Notes: a model not told the origin generated them from the letters alone. 64,000 nt of DNA from Meghimatium bilineatum (GCA_034231615.1 CM067298.1:1741834-1805833); one strand, 5' to 3'. Counted from the first letter of the stretch, positions 12,760 to 25,420 are shown. Program-made: numbers and translations.

Positions 12760-13210
12760 CCATAAACCGGTAGGTGTTTGATGGCGTTGTTGTATTGAGA
12801 ATAGCTTCTGTCAGCTCTTCCAGTATGTGCTACCCGCCAGTGCTTTCTATTGTGTTGTATGGTTGGCAGATTTGTGACGTACTACGACATTCCTATACAG
12901 AGCACACGACAAATGTGTACATAAGACATCAAATAAAGATGTATACAAGACCACAAGAATCATTGCTTTCAATACTGAAACCACGAAAACTTGCAGGTGT
13001 GGACATTTATGCCGACATGATTGCTTGTCAAAACTATACTACAGAGAATAGCCGAAGGTGGAAGAAGCAGAGGTGGTGGGGGTCGGGTTGTGTGTGTGAG
13101 AGAGAATCCTGGTAAGATAACCTCGAGGGCTGGAAAGTCGGGATTTGTCTCACCCATGCACATCGCTGCAAATAGAAATCGATAGAGGAATCCGTGGATT
13201 TTAACCATGC
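12760..13210 (+). mobile_element. LINE fragment (RT end and C-terminus), decayed
   Basis: Parallel to the better copy at 51505-52020: PVLSIVLYGW, HTTNVYIRHQIKMYTR, QESLLSILKPRKLA, then a shifted AHRC region. Many substitutions; not functional. Confidence 0.7.
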
Positions 13211-13590
13211 ACAGTCAGTAAATGTAATCTAGTGATGGGATGTTACATTGACACAGTCAGTAAATGTAATCTAGTGAAGGGATGTTACATTGACACAGTC
13301 AGTAAATGTAATCTAGTGATGGGATGTTACATTGACACAGTCAGTAAATGTAATCTAGTGATGGGATGTTACATTGACACAGTCAGTAAATGTAATCTAG
13401 TGAAGGGATGTTACATTGACACAGTCAATAAATGTAATCTAGTGATGGGATGTTACACTGACACAGTCAATAAATGTAATCTAGTGATGGGATGTTACAC
13501 TGACACAGTCAATAAATGTAATCTAGTGATGGGATGTTACACTGACACAGTCAATAAATGTAATCTAGTGATGGGATGTTACACTGACAC
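13209..13590. repeat. 42-bp minisatellite, 9 copies
   Basis: Unit contains CAGTCAGTAAATGTAATCTA and GATGGGATGTTACATTGAC. The first five units read CAGTCAG and the last four CAGTCAA with ACACTGAC, so two sub-blocks expanded separately. Confidence 0.95.
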
Positions 13591-14015
13591 GATACCACTT
13601 GTCTATAGACGTGAAGACTACACTTCCAACAAAACATGCAAACAAATCCTAAAAAACAACTACAGACAAGAATGGTTACAACAGTGGTCCAGCTCAAAGA
13701 CTGGACGCTCACTATATGAACACCAACAGAAACCCAACCCAATGGATCCTCTGAAACAACTCGAGCGAGCAAACCAGTCTCACATTGCAACTAAGAACAG
13801 GTCACGCTCCCGTTAATAAACACCTGAACAAAATAAACCCATTACACGAACCAAATTGCAGATACTGCAACGCACAAGAAGAGACTGTTGAACACCTACT
13901 AAAGCAGTGCCCAAAACTAACAGACATCCGACAAGAACTATTACCACCACTTCCAGCTATACACAACACACTCATCATCATCATACCTCCAACCAACACA
14001 ATGTCAAGTGTTATG
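13590..14015 (+). mobile_element. LINE C-terminal fragment, I-like (after RNase H)
   Basis: Reads KQILKNNYRQEWLQQWSSS, then after a frameshift near 13795 QLRTGHAPVNKHLNKI, CRYCNAQEETVEHLLKQCP. The LRTGH…C-C…EETVEHLL-CP zinc-knuckle-like tail is typical of RNase H-bearing LINEs. Confidence 0.75.
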
Positions 14016-14080
14016 TAGGATGTCGCAGTTTTTTGATGATTACAAAGGAAAACATACTTAACAGTTCAGCAAGCAAATGT

Positions 14081-14475
14081 AGAGATTCTAGGAGATGTTG
14101 AAGTATGTGTAGACAGAGTCGGTCGAGATTCTAGGAGATGTTGAAGTATGTGTAGACAGAGTCGGTCGAGATTCTAGGAGATGTTGAAGTATGTGTAGAC
14201 AGAGTCGGTCGAGATTCTAGGAGATGTTGAAGTATGTGTAGACAGAGTCGGTCGAGATTCTAGGAGATGTTGAAGTATGTGTAGACAGAGTCGGTCGAGA
14301 TTCTAGGAGATGTTGAAGTATGTGTAGACAGAGTCGGTCGAGATTCTAGGAGATGTTGAAGTATGTGTAGACAGGGTCGGTCGAGATTCTAGGAGATGTT
14401 GAAGTATGTGTAGACAGAGTCGGTCGAGATTCTAGGAGATGTTGAAGTATGTGTAGACAGAGTCGGTCGAGATTC
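14081..14475. repeat. 43-bp minisatellite, about 9 copies
   Basis: Unit begins GAGATTCTAGGAGATGTTGA and ends ACAGAGTCGGTC. Almost identical copies (one GGGTC variant), so young. Confidence 0.95.
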
Positions 14476-14689
14476 ATATCGACATAGAACATATCTGTAT
14501 GAGATTCGTACAATTTTTATATTAGAGTTCGTCGATAGTCATTAGGTAGTGAGAGAAAACTACAGGTGAAACATTGAGATTAGAAAACTGCTGATGTGAT
14601 AAACAATGTTACGTTTGTGAAATGTGCGTCCATGTTGTGGTTCTAGCAAAATAAGTGACCATGTATGTTATGACTTGGGTAAGAACATT

Positions 14690-14870
14690 GGTAAGAGTAC
14701 GCATAGTGTTGTCCTGCGTGGTTTGGCTTCAGTCAAAAGAACTTCTTATGGTGGACGGCGTGGTACAGAACTCGGCTCTGAAAGTCAAGTACCGGGTTCG
14801 AATCCTGCCACAGGCCATTGTGCATCGGACCGTTCAGAAAGCAACAACAAACTGCTAAACGCATCTATAT
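14690..14870 (+). mobile_element. Possible tRNA-derived SINE fragment
   Basis: A perfect pol III B box GGTTCGAATCC at 14795-14805 follows a weaker A-box-like TGGTACAGAACTCGG. No folded tRNA is intact, so this is a SINE head rather than a tRNA gene. Confidence 0.45.
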
Positions 14871-15534
14871 CGTATATAAAATCACTGCAAAACAAAAAGC
14901 TGGGTTTATGTCTACATCCTGAATATGCTTTATTCAAACCTCTTACGGTAGAGGTAAGCTGTTTTCTACCACTGACTTGCTGAGTCCAACTGGGTTATAT
15001 CAAAGCTTTTTACCCTAACAAACAACGTAGGTTATGTCTCAGCGGATATCAACATCCCGAGTTATTAACGCAGTCTATGCATCATGGAGCGTAAAACGGC
15101 CATTTTAAATGGAAGTTAAAGAAAGAAGCCAATTATGAATGGCTTTATGCACAAACGTTCCATCAAAATCTGTGGCGTGACTGTCTAGTTTGATTGACAG
15201 ACAGTTCCTCCGTGACGACGTCACGAGAAGTGAAACGCTTCTGGTATAAATAGAGATCAGTGCGATACGTTGATGTGATATATATCGATGGGGTCTTTGT
15301 TACCTCTAATATTTTATGGTAGTGTGTCCTGATATAACCTAATTGGACTTTGTCCGCCCGCTGGTTGAAAGGGGCAAGCCTCTCCAAAAGAGAGGCAAAC
15401 TCATTAACTACCTACCTACTACCTACGTTGATGTGCTTGTGTGACTTCAACTGAGCGTCATTTCTTTCAAATACCTCCAAGTTGGTGCTGCCTACCTGTA
15501 GGTTAACTGTACAGACTTTGACCGTCCCCTCATC
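14871..15534. other. No gene seen; ACCT-rich stretch at 15405-15427
   Basis: The short CTACCTACCTACTACCTAC run could be the 3' tail of an unrecognised retroelement lying on the minus strand (15160-15400). Not classified. Confidence 0.35.
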
Positions 15535-15790
15535 TGTGTGACGTGTCCTTTACAGACCGTTGTCATCACTGCCGCTATGTAAGTCGCTCAGCTCTGTGCA
15601 AGCTGCCCAGCCACTTCCAGTGTCATGTTCAGAAGGTCGTCAATGTCATGTGTCCATCGTTGTCTTAGTCTGCATCTTGTTCTCTTAATGGTAATAATAG
15701 ATGCACATGTCTCTGGCCAATGAAGGCCGGCTTGCCCAGAACAAAGAGGCATTCATAGTATCCACGACGAAGTATCATGGAACATTTACC
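15535..15790 (-). mobile_element. LINE C-terminal tail fragment(s), RTE-like, rearranged
   Basis: The minus strand reads RTRCRLRQRWTHDIDDLL and CKGHVT, like the tail at 48225-48420. The 15705-15775 part is an inverted copy of 16095-16165, so two tail pieces lie head to head. Confidence 0.6.
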
Positions 15791-16064
15791 CACCATGATT
15801 AATCTTTCAATGCTCTACAGGGATCAGGACCAGGTTTCTAGGAACAAAAAGCTAACAGAATTAAACAGAACGAAATGTCCATAAGAACGCATTTACCGAC
15901 GCATCAAACGATCTACACGTGCGACGAGAGTTCCAGATCACTCGATAAGTGCGCTACACATTGAGTTGGGGAGGGGGGTGCATTGCGCGCAAATCGCTAG
16001 ATCGGTATCGAAGTAACGACTTTTTAAATTTCCGAGAAATGGAAGCTCTGTACAATATATATCA
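15791..16064. other. No feature seen
   Basis: Spacer between inverted LINE tails; G-run near 15970. Confidence 0.35.
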
Positions 16065-16205
16065 CGTGACATATTCTTTCCAGAAAGTTATCTTTGTCGT
16101 GGATACCATGAATGCCTCTCTGTTTCGGGCAAGCCAGCCTCCATTGGCCAGAGACATGTGTATCCATTATTCGATGTAGCTGGTCCATCGTATTCTTGGT
16201 CTTCC
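16065..16205 (-). mobile_element. LINE C-terminal tail, RTE-like
   Basis: The minus strand gives GKRRRGRPRIRWTS, then HMSLANGGWLARNREAFMV and ITFWKEYVT ending at the stop near 16065. FWKEYVT is the same terminus as the LINE at 54077. It runs directly into the 31-bp array. Confidence 0.75.
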
Positions 16206-16732
16206 TCTTCTTCTCTTGCCTGGCGGTCTAGAATCATCTTCTTCTCTTGTCTGGCGGTCTAGAATCATCTTCTCTTGCCTGGCCGTCTAGAATCATCTTC
16301 TTCTCTTGTCTGGCCGTCTAGAATCATCTTCTTCTCTTGCCTGGCCGTCTAGAATCACCTTCTTCTCTTGTCTGGCCGTCTAGAATCATCTTCTTCTCTT
16401 GTCTGGCCGTCTAGAATCATCTTCTTCTCTTGCCTGGCCGTCTAGAATCATCTTCTTCTCTTGCCTGGCCGTCTAGAATCATCTTCTTCTCTTGTCTGAC
16501 CGTCTAGAATCATCTTCTTCTCTTGCCTGACGGTCTAGAATCATCTTCTTCTCTTGCCTGGCGGTCTAGAATCATCTTCTTCTCTTGTCTGGCCGTCTAG
16601 AATCATCTTCTTCTCTTGCCTGGCCGTCTAGAATCATCTTCTTCTCTTGCCTGGCCGTCTAGAATCATCTTCTCCTCTTGCCTGGCCGTCTAGAATCATC
16701 TTCTTCTCTTGCCTGGCCGTCTAGAATCAGCC
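16203..16732. repeat. 31-bp minisatellite, about 17 copies, LINE-derived unit
   Basis: Unit contains CTTGCCTGGCCGTCTAGAAT. Reversed, it continues the LINE frame DDSRPPGKR just upstream of GRPRIRW, so the unit is a piece of the adjacent LINE tail. Confidence 0.93.
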
Positions 16733-16861
16733 TTGTGATACCATCATGCCAATTAAAGTGTACTGTAGATTCCATCTTATGATGATATTTAGAAGCCATC
16801 CTTCGTTTAGTTTCAGTCATTTCAAAACTTCATCGTTCTTCTTTATCTCTGTCCACGATAC

Positions 16862-19216
16862 TCGAGGATCTCAAGTTGGACTGTCGCGTGATTTAATCAC
16901 TGATTCATGTTGGACTTGTCGTCGCGTGATTTAATCACTGATTCATGTTGGACTGTCGTCGTGTGATTTAATCACTGATTCATGTTGGACTTGTCGTCGC
17001 GTGATTTCATCACTGATTCATGTTGGACTGTCGTCGCGTGATTTAATCACTGATTCATGTTGGACTGTCGTCGCGTGATTTAATCACTGATTCATGTTGG
17101 ACTTGTCGTCGCGTGATTTAATCACTGATTCATGTTGGACTGTCGTCGCGTGATTTAATCACTGATTCATGTTGGACTTGTCGTCGCGTGATTTAATCAC
17201 TGATTCATGTTGGACTTGTCGTCGCGTGATTTAATCACTGATTCATGTTGGACTGTCGTCGCGTGATTTAATCACTGATTCATGTTGGACTGTCGTCGCG
17301 TGATTTAATCACTGATTCATGTTGGACTGTCGTCGTGTGATTTAATCACTGATTCATGTTGGACTGTCGTCGCGTGATTTAATCACTGATTCATGTTGGA
17401 CTGTCGTCGTGTGATTTAATCACTGATTCATTTTGGACTTGTCGTCGCGTGATTTAATCACTGATTTCATGTTGGACTTGTCGTCGCGTGAGTTAATCAC
17501 TGATTTCATGTTGGACTTGTCGTCACGTGATTTAATCACTGATTCATGTTGGACTGTCGTCGCGTGATTTAATCACTGATTCATGTTGGACTTGTCGTCG
17601 CGTGATTTAATCACTGATTCATGTTGGACTGTCGTCGCGTGATTTAATCACTGATTCATGTTGGACTTGTCGTCGCGTGATTTCATCACTGATTCATGTT
17701 GGACTGTCGTCGCGTGATTTAATCACTGATTCATGTTGGACTTGTCGTCGCGTGATTTCATCACTGATTCATGTTGGACTTGTCGTCGCGTGATTTAATC
17801 ACTGATTCATGTTGGACTTGTCGTCGCGTGATTTAATCACTGATTCATGTTGGACTTGTCGTCCCGTGATTTAATCACTGATTCATGTTGGACTTGTCGT
17901 CGCGTGATTTAATCACTGATTCATGTTGGACTTGTCGTCACGTGATTTAATCACTGATTTCATGTTGGACTGTCGTCGCGTGATTTAATCACTGATTCAT
18001 GTTGGACTGTCGTCGCGTGATTTAATCACTGATTCATGTTGGACTTGTCGTCGCGTGATTTCATCACTGATTCATGTTGGACTGTCGTCGCGTGATTTAA
18101 TCACTGATTCATGTTGGACTTGTCGTCGCGTGATTTCATCACTGATTCATGTTGGACTGTCGTCGCGTGATTTAATCACTGATTCATGTTGGACTTGTCG
18201 TCGCGTGATTTAATCACTGATTCATGTTGGACTGTCGTCGCGTGATTTAATCACTGATTCATGTTGGACTGTCGTCGCGTGATTTAATCACGGATTCATG
18301 TTGGACTTGTCGTCGCGTGATTTCATCACTGATTCATGTTGGACTGTCGTCGCGTGATTTAATCACTGATTCATGTTGGACTGTCATCGCGTGATTTAAT
18401 CACTGATTCATGTTGGACTGTCGTCGCGTGATTTAATCACTGATTCATGTTGGACTGTCGTCGCGTGATTTAATCACTGATTCATGTTGGACTTGTCGTC
18501 GCGTGATTTCATCACTGATTCATGTTGGACTTTTCGTCGCATGATTTAATCTCTGATTCATGTTGGACTTGTCGTCGCGTGATTTAATCACTGATTCATG
18601 TTGGACTTGTCGTCGCGTGATTTAATCACTGATTCATGTTGGACTTGTCGTCGCGTGATTTCATCACTGATTCATGTTGGACTTTTCGTCGCATGATTTA
18701 ATCTCTGATTCATGTTGGACTTGTCGTCGCGTGATTTAATCACTGATTCATGTTGGACTTGTCGTCGCGTGATTTAATCACTGATTCATGTTGGACTTGT
18801 CGTCGCGTGATTTCATCACTGATTCATGTTGGACTTGTCGTCGCGTGATTTAATCACTGATTCATGTTGGACTTGTCGTCGCGTGATTTAATCACTGATT
18901 CATGTTGGACTTGTCGTCGCGTGATTTAATCACTGATTCATGTTGGACTTGTCGTCCCGTGATTTAATCACTGATTTCATGTTGGACTTGTCGTCCCGTG
19001 ATTTAATCACTGATTTCATGTTGGACTGTCGTCGCGTGATTTAATCACTGATTCATGTTGGACTTGTCGTCGCGTGATTTAATTACTGATTTCATGTTGG
19101 ACTTGTCGTCGCGTGATTTAATTACTGATTTCATGTTGGACTTGTCGTCGCGTGATTTAATTACTGATTTCATGTTGGACTTGTCGTCGCGTGATTTAAT
19201 CACTGATTCATGTGTT
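16862..19216. repeat. 37/38-bp minisatellite, about 62 copies, with dyad in each unit
   Basis: Unit contains TCGTCGCGTGATTTAATCAC and TGATTCATGTTGGACT. Length alternates by one T (GACTG/GACTTG). Each unit has the inverted repeat GTGATT-T-AATCAC. Variants (TTCATCAC, CCCGTG, CTTTTCG) recur in blocks. Confidence 0.97.
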
Positions 19217-19755
19217 CAACCTAATATTTTCTAAATCATTGTGTCTAATTGTACATCACTGTTTTCGCTCTCCCCCCCCCCTCCCGGTTATTTTGGGTCG
19301 CCCGCCGCCAGACCATTGATGCATATTTGTGGTCATCGTGAGTTTCAGGACATTATATTGTATAAGTTCCAGTAGTTTGCCATTTCTGCCAATTTTCTGG
19401 TCGTGTGTCTCCATATAAGCAGTGTTACAGGCTGCAGTAGACGACCGACGCTTCATATCTGACATTTAGTTGAGGTACATGCGTTCGTGTCTGCTCATTG
19501 TGACTCCACTGTTTATGTGCTTTCCTGCGTGTACTTTGACAGTACTATAAGACCTCTGTACAGAAAGTAATCGTGACTTGAAAGTCTGATGTTTTGATTA
19601 TTTCCGCGCATTTCGTTGACTTAGCTTTGTTTAGCAGGTGACTCCAAATATATAGATAGTGATCAACGAAAATCACGTCATTAATCAATGACATCAGGAA
19701 TAAAGTCTTCAATAGAAAGTCTTTTTTACTTTCTATTCTCAGGTCTGTTACTGGA
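19217..19755. other. No feature seen
   Basis: Contains a C-rich run near 19272. No gene recognised. Confidence 0.4.
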
Positions 19756-20020
19756 GCCCGGTCATGGCATGATCCGCTCGTGTTACAAGTGAGACCTGGA
19801 CTTGTAGTTCATGGCATGATCCGCTCGTGTTACAATTGTGACCTGGACTTGTAGTTCATGGCATGATCCGCTCGTGTTACAATTGTGACCTGGACTTGTA
19901 GTTCATGGCATGATCCGCTGGTGTGAAAACTGGGACCTAGACTTGTAGTTCATGGCATAATCCGCTGGTGTGAAAACTGGGACCTAGACTTGTAGTTCAT
20001 GGCATAATCCGCTCGTGTGA
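19756..20020. repeat. 47-bp tandem repeat, 5-6 copies
   Basis: Repeated GTTCATGGCATGATCCGCTC; the last units read GATCCGCTGGTGTGAAAAC. Confidence 0.92.
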
Positions 20021-20441
20021 TAACTGCATCATGTGTCAATAGCTACCTGCTTGCAGTTGTAATAGGATATTGTGTCATCATCATCATGTGCTGGATCATT
20101 CTCTCATTTAGTGTTTTCCCACAACATTACATTCCAGGTAGTCTTCATAATCATCATGTGCCTTGTCAGCTGGTGTAAACGACTGTGATTGTGTATCCCC
20201 CCCCCCCCCATGTTTGTCCCAACTACTAACTATTAGTTCTAGTGTAGATTGTGTGCCGGGAATTGACTGTCGTTCCGTGTCTAGTGGTTGGTAGTACTAT
20301 TATGTGTTGATTATTCTCTTCCTTCACTAGATACGTGTTCCACATGTGCTCAGATCTCCGCTTCAGTAAATCTCTCAGGCTATAACGGCTGATGGTTCCG
20401 GTTCTCTGTTGGTTCACTGCTCTTGTTGAAATCTTTGCTCG
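20021..20441. other. No feature seen; C-run near 20196
   Basis: No recognisable element. Confidence 0.35.
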
Positions 20442-20655
20442 GTGTTCTCTACAGACCATGCTTATCCTAATTCACACATTCTCGATATTGACTCATGTTC
20501 TCTACAGACCATGCTTATCCTAATTCACACATTCTCGATATTGACTCATGTTCTCTACAGACCATGCCTATCCTAATTCACACATTCTCGATATTGACTC
20601 ATGTTCTCTACAGACCATGCTTATCCTAATTCACACATTCTCGATATTGACTCAT
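20442..20655. repeat. 53-bp tandem repeat, 4 copies
   Basis: Repeated ATGTTCTCTACAGACCATGC with CACACATTCTCGATATTGAC. Confidence 0.92.
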
Positions 20656-20864
20656 GCTCATTTATCTCAAAATTCCAGTTGTCATTGCATATAATAGTTC
20701 GTAATCAATGTTACTTGCCATGCAGTCAGAGGGGACTAATGAGGTTTTGGAGTGGAGTTGGCAGCCCCACATCCCATAGATGCCCACTGTTATACAGAAG
20801 CCATACTGAATTAGGATGCGTCAAATTGAAATGCACAAATACAGCATCCAGGCTGTAAGCCATG

Positions 20865-20935
20865 ACAAAACGCATTCCGTTCTCTGGAGTACATGCTGCT
20901 AACCTGCAGGAGTTTGAGAACGAAGGCAGAAGAAG
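20865..20935 (+). mobile_element. SR1 fragment (3' part)
   Basis: Matches SR1: AAAACGCATTCCGTTCTCTG … CAGGAGTTTGAGAACGAAGG followed by a GAAGAAG tail. Internally deleted. Confidence 0.6.
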
Positions 20936-21508
20936 AACGATAAATTTCAGAGAGTAGAGAACATGCCTGTTAAATACATTAGAGAGTAGAATCACTACGA
21001 CGTATCATTGATACACATTATTTTTTGTGTAATTCAATTATCTTTTGTAGAATTCATTATCATTTGTAGAATTCATTATCTTTTGTAGAATTCATTTTCC
21101 TCATTTTATTGGGCACCTAGATATATAGCTCAGCTAAAATGTTTTTTCTTCGTTTTTTGGCATTTTTTATAACATTTTTGAAAAAAACCCACTGCTGTGT
21201 GGTGGGAGAGGGAGGGAGGTTTTTTGGCGTACATGTTAATACTAAATATTATTGTTATATTTCCTAGTTCACCCCCCCCCCCCCCGGCACAACCAATATC
21301 ATTCTTATTTACGGCTTGTCATCCAACAATATCCTATTCCACCCCCCCCCCATATTATGATAGATATATCGTCACGAATAACTGAAGATAATTGTTTGTT
21401 CCTTCCTGACATTGAGTGGCAGGGAGATGTGTAAGTTCATATGCTGGCTGTGACTGTATTCAATTCTTTACATATTCATTTCTGTTGGTATATTTCTTGA
21501 TTCATGAT
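20936..21508. other. No gene seen; 18-bp repeats and C-tracts
   Basis: Three to four copies of TGTAGAATTCATTATC lie at 21030-21090. C-runs of 10-15 lie near 21273 and 21340. Confidence 0.45.
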
Positions 21509-21998
21509 ATCAACCACGGCTGTTACATTTATAGTAATGTCGATTTTAGGATATCAACCACGGCTGTTACATTTATAGTAATGTCGATTTTAAGATATCA
21601 ACCACGGCTGTTACATTTATAGTTTTGTCGATGATAGGATATCAACCACGGCTGTTACATTTATAGTTTTGTCGATGATAGGATATCAACCACGGCTGTT
21701 ACATTTATAGTTTTGTCGATTATGGGATATCAACCACGGCATGGAATATCAACCACGGCTGTTACATTTACAGTAATGTCGATTATAGGATATCAACCAC
21801 GGCTGTTACATTTATAGTTTTGTCGATTATAGGATATCAACCACGGCTGTTACATTTATAGTTTTGTCGATTATAGGATATCAACCACGGCTGTTACATT
21901 TATAGTTTTGTCGATTATAGGATATCAACCACGGCTGTTACATTTATAGTTTTGTCGATTATAGGATATCAACCACGGCTGTTACATTTATAGTAATG
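21509..21998. repeat. 44-bp minisatellite, about 11 copies
   Basis: Unit contains GGATATCAACCACGGCTGTT and TTATAGTTTTGTCGAT. One partial unit lies at about 21735. Confidence 0.95.
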
Positions 21999-23278
21999 TC
22001 CATGATATGCTACCAGAAATCATCACAGAATGAGTGAAAGAGAATAGGAAAGTCGTTTAAACATTGACGTAACTAGGTGTAAAGTACTTGTGTAAGACAC
22101 GACATTGAAAGTTGATCGTCAATCGATCACGTTATACAGGTGGAGGGTACGAGCGACACGATCATACACGCTACCTATGACATGACATACATTCACACGC
22201 TATTAGCAACAAACATGCGATATTCAACGGACTGGCTAAATATAGTCTGGCGGGTACATCTGACATTACAAAAAGTACACACGACCAGTTGAGAAATCGT
22301 GAACTTACACAGGCTGTCAGAGAAATAGTTATTTAAAACATGATTCACATGCAATGTCTTAGATTAGGGTGGGGGAGGGGTTGATAGATTCACACCCCCC
22401 CCCCTTTCTCAATAGCAAATACGAGCATGGCTTTTTGTATCAGAAACTTAGTCAAACGGTGAGCCAAACAGAAAAACCCGACCACTATCAAATCGCCACC
22501 CCGACCACTATCATAACCCCCTATCAAACCCTGACCCCTATCAACACCCCCAACCCACCTCCTATCTTCCCCCCAAACCCCAATCATATCAGAACATGAC
22601 TTTTAGTACTAGAAACTTAGCCGAAAATGCCCCCATCCCTAGTTGTTTTTTTTTTAAAAATCATTAAAATTCTCATGGAAATGAAGTATAATGCACAAGT
22701 GACCTTTCCCCCCAGGTAACCCCCCCCCCCCATATCTACGTATCTACGGCCTTGTTGTATATCAACACTGACACGTGCAGTTCAGCAGTTCGAGAGATAT
22801 ACATATAGCTTGTTTTCACTCACACATAGTGTGACTTGTCTGCTGGTAGTGTTTCTTCATCTCTGAGTCCAGCTTGCCCTCACTGGAAGCCACACACCAA
22901 ATCGCGCGATTACGGTCTTACACGCGCGACTGATCAAATTGCAGAGGGTGCTACAAAACCATGTACTGTGCAAACGCAATAAATCATCAGTTGAAGATCG
23001 CTTCTTGTTGTCGCTGCTAGTGAACGACAGACCTGATTTTTCTGCTTCATGGTGCACGTTCTCATCCTGTGATTGGTTTATCATCCTCTTAATGTATCAT
23101 TTTCCTAATCTCTACATTTCATTCCAAGAGTGATCATTACTTTGTGAAAATCTGTCATCGATTGGACGCCATTTTTCTTGTGTTTTTAAGGTACACACTT
23201 TTATGAGCTCGTCATTTCTGGACATCGATCAGCTGATAACTCCTGAGATGATAATTGTGTTGACTATTGGATCTGTGT
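21999..23278. other. No gene seen; C-rich low-complexity stretches
   Basis: Irregular CCCC-rich sequence at 22390-22600 and C-runs near 22700-22730. No protein or element recognised. Confidence 0.4.
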
Positions 23279-25420
23279 GTCGTGGTGTAAGAAGTCTAGC
23301 TGGGGTTTCACAGCCAGCTGCCGTGGAGCTAGTGTCGTGGTGTAAGAAGTCTAGCTGGGGTTTCACAGCCAGCTGCCGTGGAGCTAGTGTCGTGGTGTAA
23401 GAAGTCTAGCTGGGGTTTCACAGCCAGCTGCCGTGGAGCTAGTGTCGTGGTGTAAGAAGTCTAGCTGGGGTTTCACAGCCAGCTGCCGTGGAGCTAGTGT
23501 CGTGGTGTAAGAAGTCTAGCTGGGGTTTCACAGCCAGCTGCCGTGGAGCTAGTGTCGTGGTGTAAGAAGTCTAGCTGGGGTTTCACAGCCAGCTGCCGTG
23601 GAGCTAGTGTCGTGGTGTAAGAAGTAGCTGGGGTTTCACAGCCAGCTGCCGTGGAGCTAGTGTCGTGGTGTAAGAAGTCTAGCTGGGGTTTCACAGCCAG
23701 CTGCCGTGGAGCTAGTGTCGTGGTGTAAGAAGTCTAGCTGGGGTTTCACAGCCAGCTGCCGTGGAGCTAGTGTCGTGGTGTAAGAAGTCTAGCTGGGGTT
23801 TCACAGCCAGCTGCCGTGGAGCTAGTGTCGTGGTGTAAGAAGTCTAGCTGGGGTTTCACAGCCAGCTGCCGTGGAGCTAGTGTCGTGGTGTAAGAAGTCT
23901 AGCTGGGGTTTCACAGCCAGCTGCCGTGGAGCTAGTGTCGTGGTGTAAGAAGTAGCTGGGGTTTCACAGCCAGCTGCCGTGGAGCTAGTGTCGTGGTGTA
24001 AGAAGTCTAGCTGGGGTTTCACAGCCAGCTGCCGTGGAGCTAGTGTCGTGGTGTAAGAAGTCTAGCTGGGGTTTCACAGCCAGCTGCCGTGGAGCTAGTG
24101 TCGTGGTGTAAGAAGTCTAGCTGGGGTTTCACAGCCAGCTGCCGTGGAGCTAGTGTCGTGGTGTAAGAAGTCTAGCTGGGGTTTCACAGCCAGCTGCCGT
24201 GGAGCTAGTGTCGTGGTGTAAGAAGTAGCTGGGGTTTCACAGCCAGCTGCCGTGGAGCTAGTGTCGTGGTGTAAGAAGTCTAGCTGGGGTTTCACAGCCA
24301 GCTGCCGTGGAGCTAGTGTCGTGGTGTAAGAAGTCTAGCTGGGGTTTCACAGCCAGCTGCCGTGGAGCTAGTGTCGTGGTGTAAGAAGTCTAGCTGGGGT
24401 TTCACAGCCAGCTGCCGTGGAGCTAGTGTCGTGGTGTAAGAAGTCTAGCTGGGGTTTCACAGCCAGCTGCCGTGGAGCTAGTGTCGTGGTGTAAGAAGTA
24501 GCTGGGGTTTCACAGCCAGCTGCCGTGGAGCTAGTGTCGTGGTGTAAGAAGTCTAGCTGGGGTTTCACAGCCAGCTGCCGTGGAGCTAGTGTCGTGGTGT
24601 AAGAAGTCTAGCTGGGGTTTCACAGCCAGCTGCCGTGGAGCTAGTGTCGTGGTGTAAGAAGTCTAGCTGGGGTTTCACAGCCAGCTGCCGTGGAGCTAGT
24701 GTCGTGGTGTAAGAAGTCTAGCTGGGGTTTCACAGCCAGCTGCCGTGGAGCTAGTGTCGTGGTGTAAGAAGTCTAGCTGGGGTTTCACAGCCAGCTGCCG
24801 TGGAGCTAGTGTCGTGGTGTAAGAAGTAGCTGGGGTTTCACAGCCAGCTGCCGTGGAGCTAGTGTCGTGGTGTAAGAAGTCTAGCTGGGGTTTCACAGCC
24901 AGCTGCCGTGGAGCTAGTGTCGTGGTGTAAGAAGTCTAGCTGGGGTTTCACAGCCAGCTGCCGTGGAGCTAGTGTCGTGGTGTAAGAAGTCTAGCTGGGG
25001 TTTCACAGCCAGCTGCCGTGGAGCTAGTGTCGTGGTGTAAGAAGTCTAGCTGGGGTTTCACAGCCAGCTGCCGTGGAGCTAGTGTCGTGGTGTAAGAAGT
25101 AGCTGGGGTTTCACAGCCAGCTGCCGTGGAGCTAGTGTCGTGGTGTAAGAAGTCTAGCTGGGGTTTCACAGCCAGCTGCCGTGGAGCTAGTGTCGTGGTG
25201 TAAGAAGTCTAGCTGGGGTTTCACAGCCAGCTGCCGTGGAGCTAGTGTCGTGGTGTAAGAAGTCTAGCTGGGGTTTCACAGCCAGCTGCCGTGGAGCTAG
25301 TGTCGTGGTGTAAGAAGTCTAGCTGGGGCTTTACAGCCAGCTGCCGTGGAGCTAGTGTCGTGGTGTAAGAAGTCTAGCTGGGGTTTCACAGCCAGCTGCC
25401 GTGGAGCTAGTGTCGTGGCC
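23279..25420. repeat. 55-bp minisatellite, about 39 copies, RNase H-derived unit, higher-order structure
   Basis: Unit begins GTCGTGGTGTAAGAAGTCTA and continues GCTGGGGTTTCACAGCCAGC. A 2-bp-shorter unit (AAGAAGTAGCTGG) recurs so that identical blocks start every 273 or 328 bp. In the plus frame it reads KKSSWGFTASCRGASV, the first strand of an I-like LINE RNase H, and the array runs in frame into such a fragment at 25421. Confidence 0.97.

Noticed and set aside
14795-14805. tRNA gene
   Set aside because: Perfect B box, but no cloverleaf stems or proper A box; a SINE fragment fits better.
22390-22600. Proline-rich coding exon
   Set aside because: Irregular C-rich low-complexity sequence without splice signals or frame conservation.
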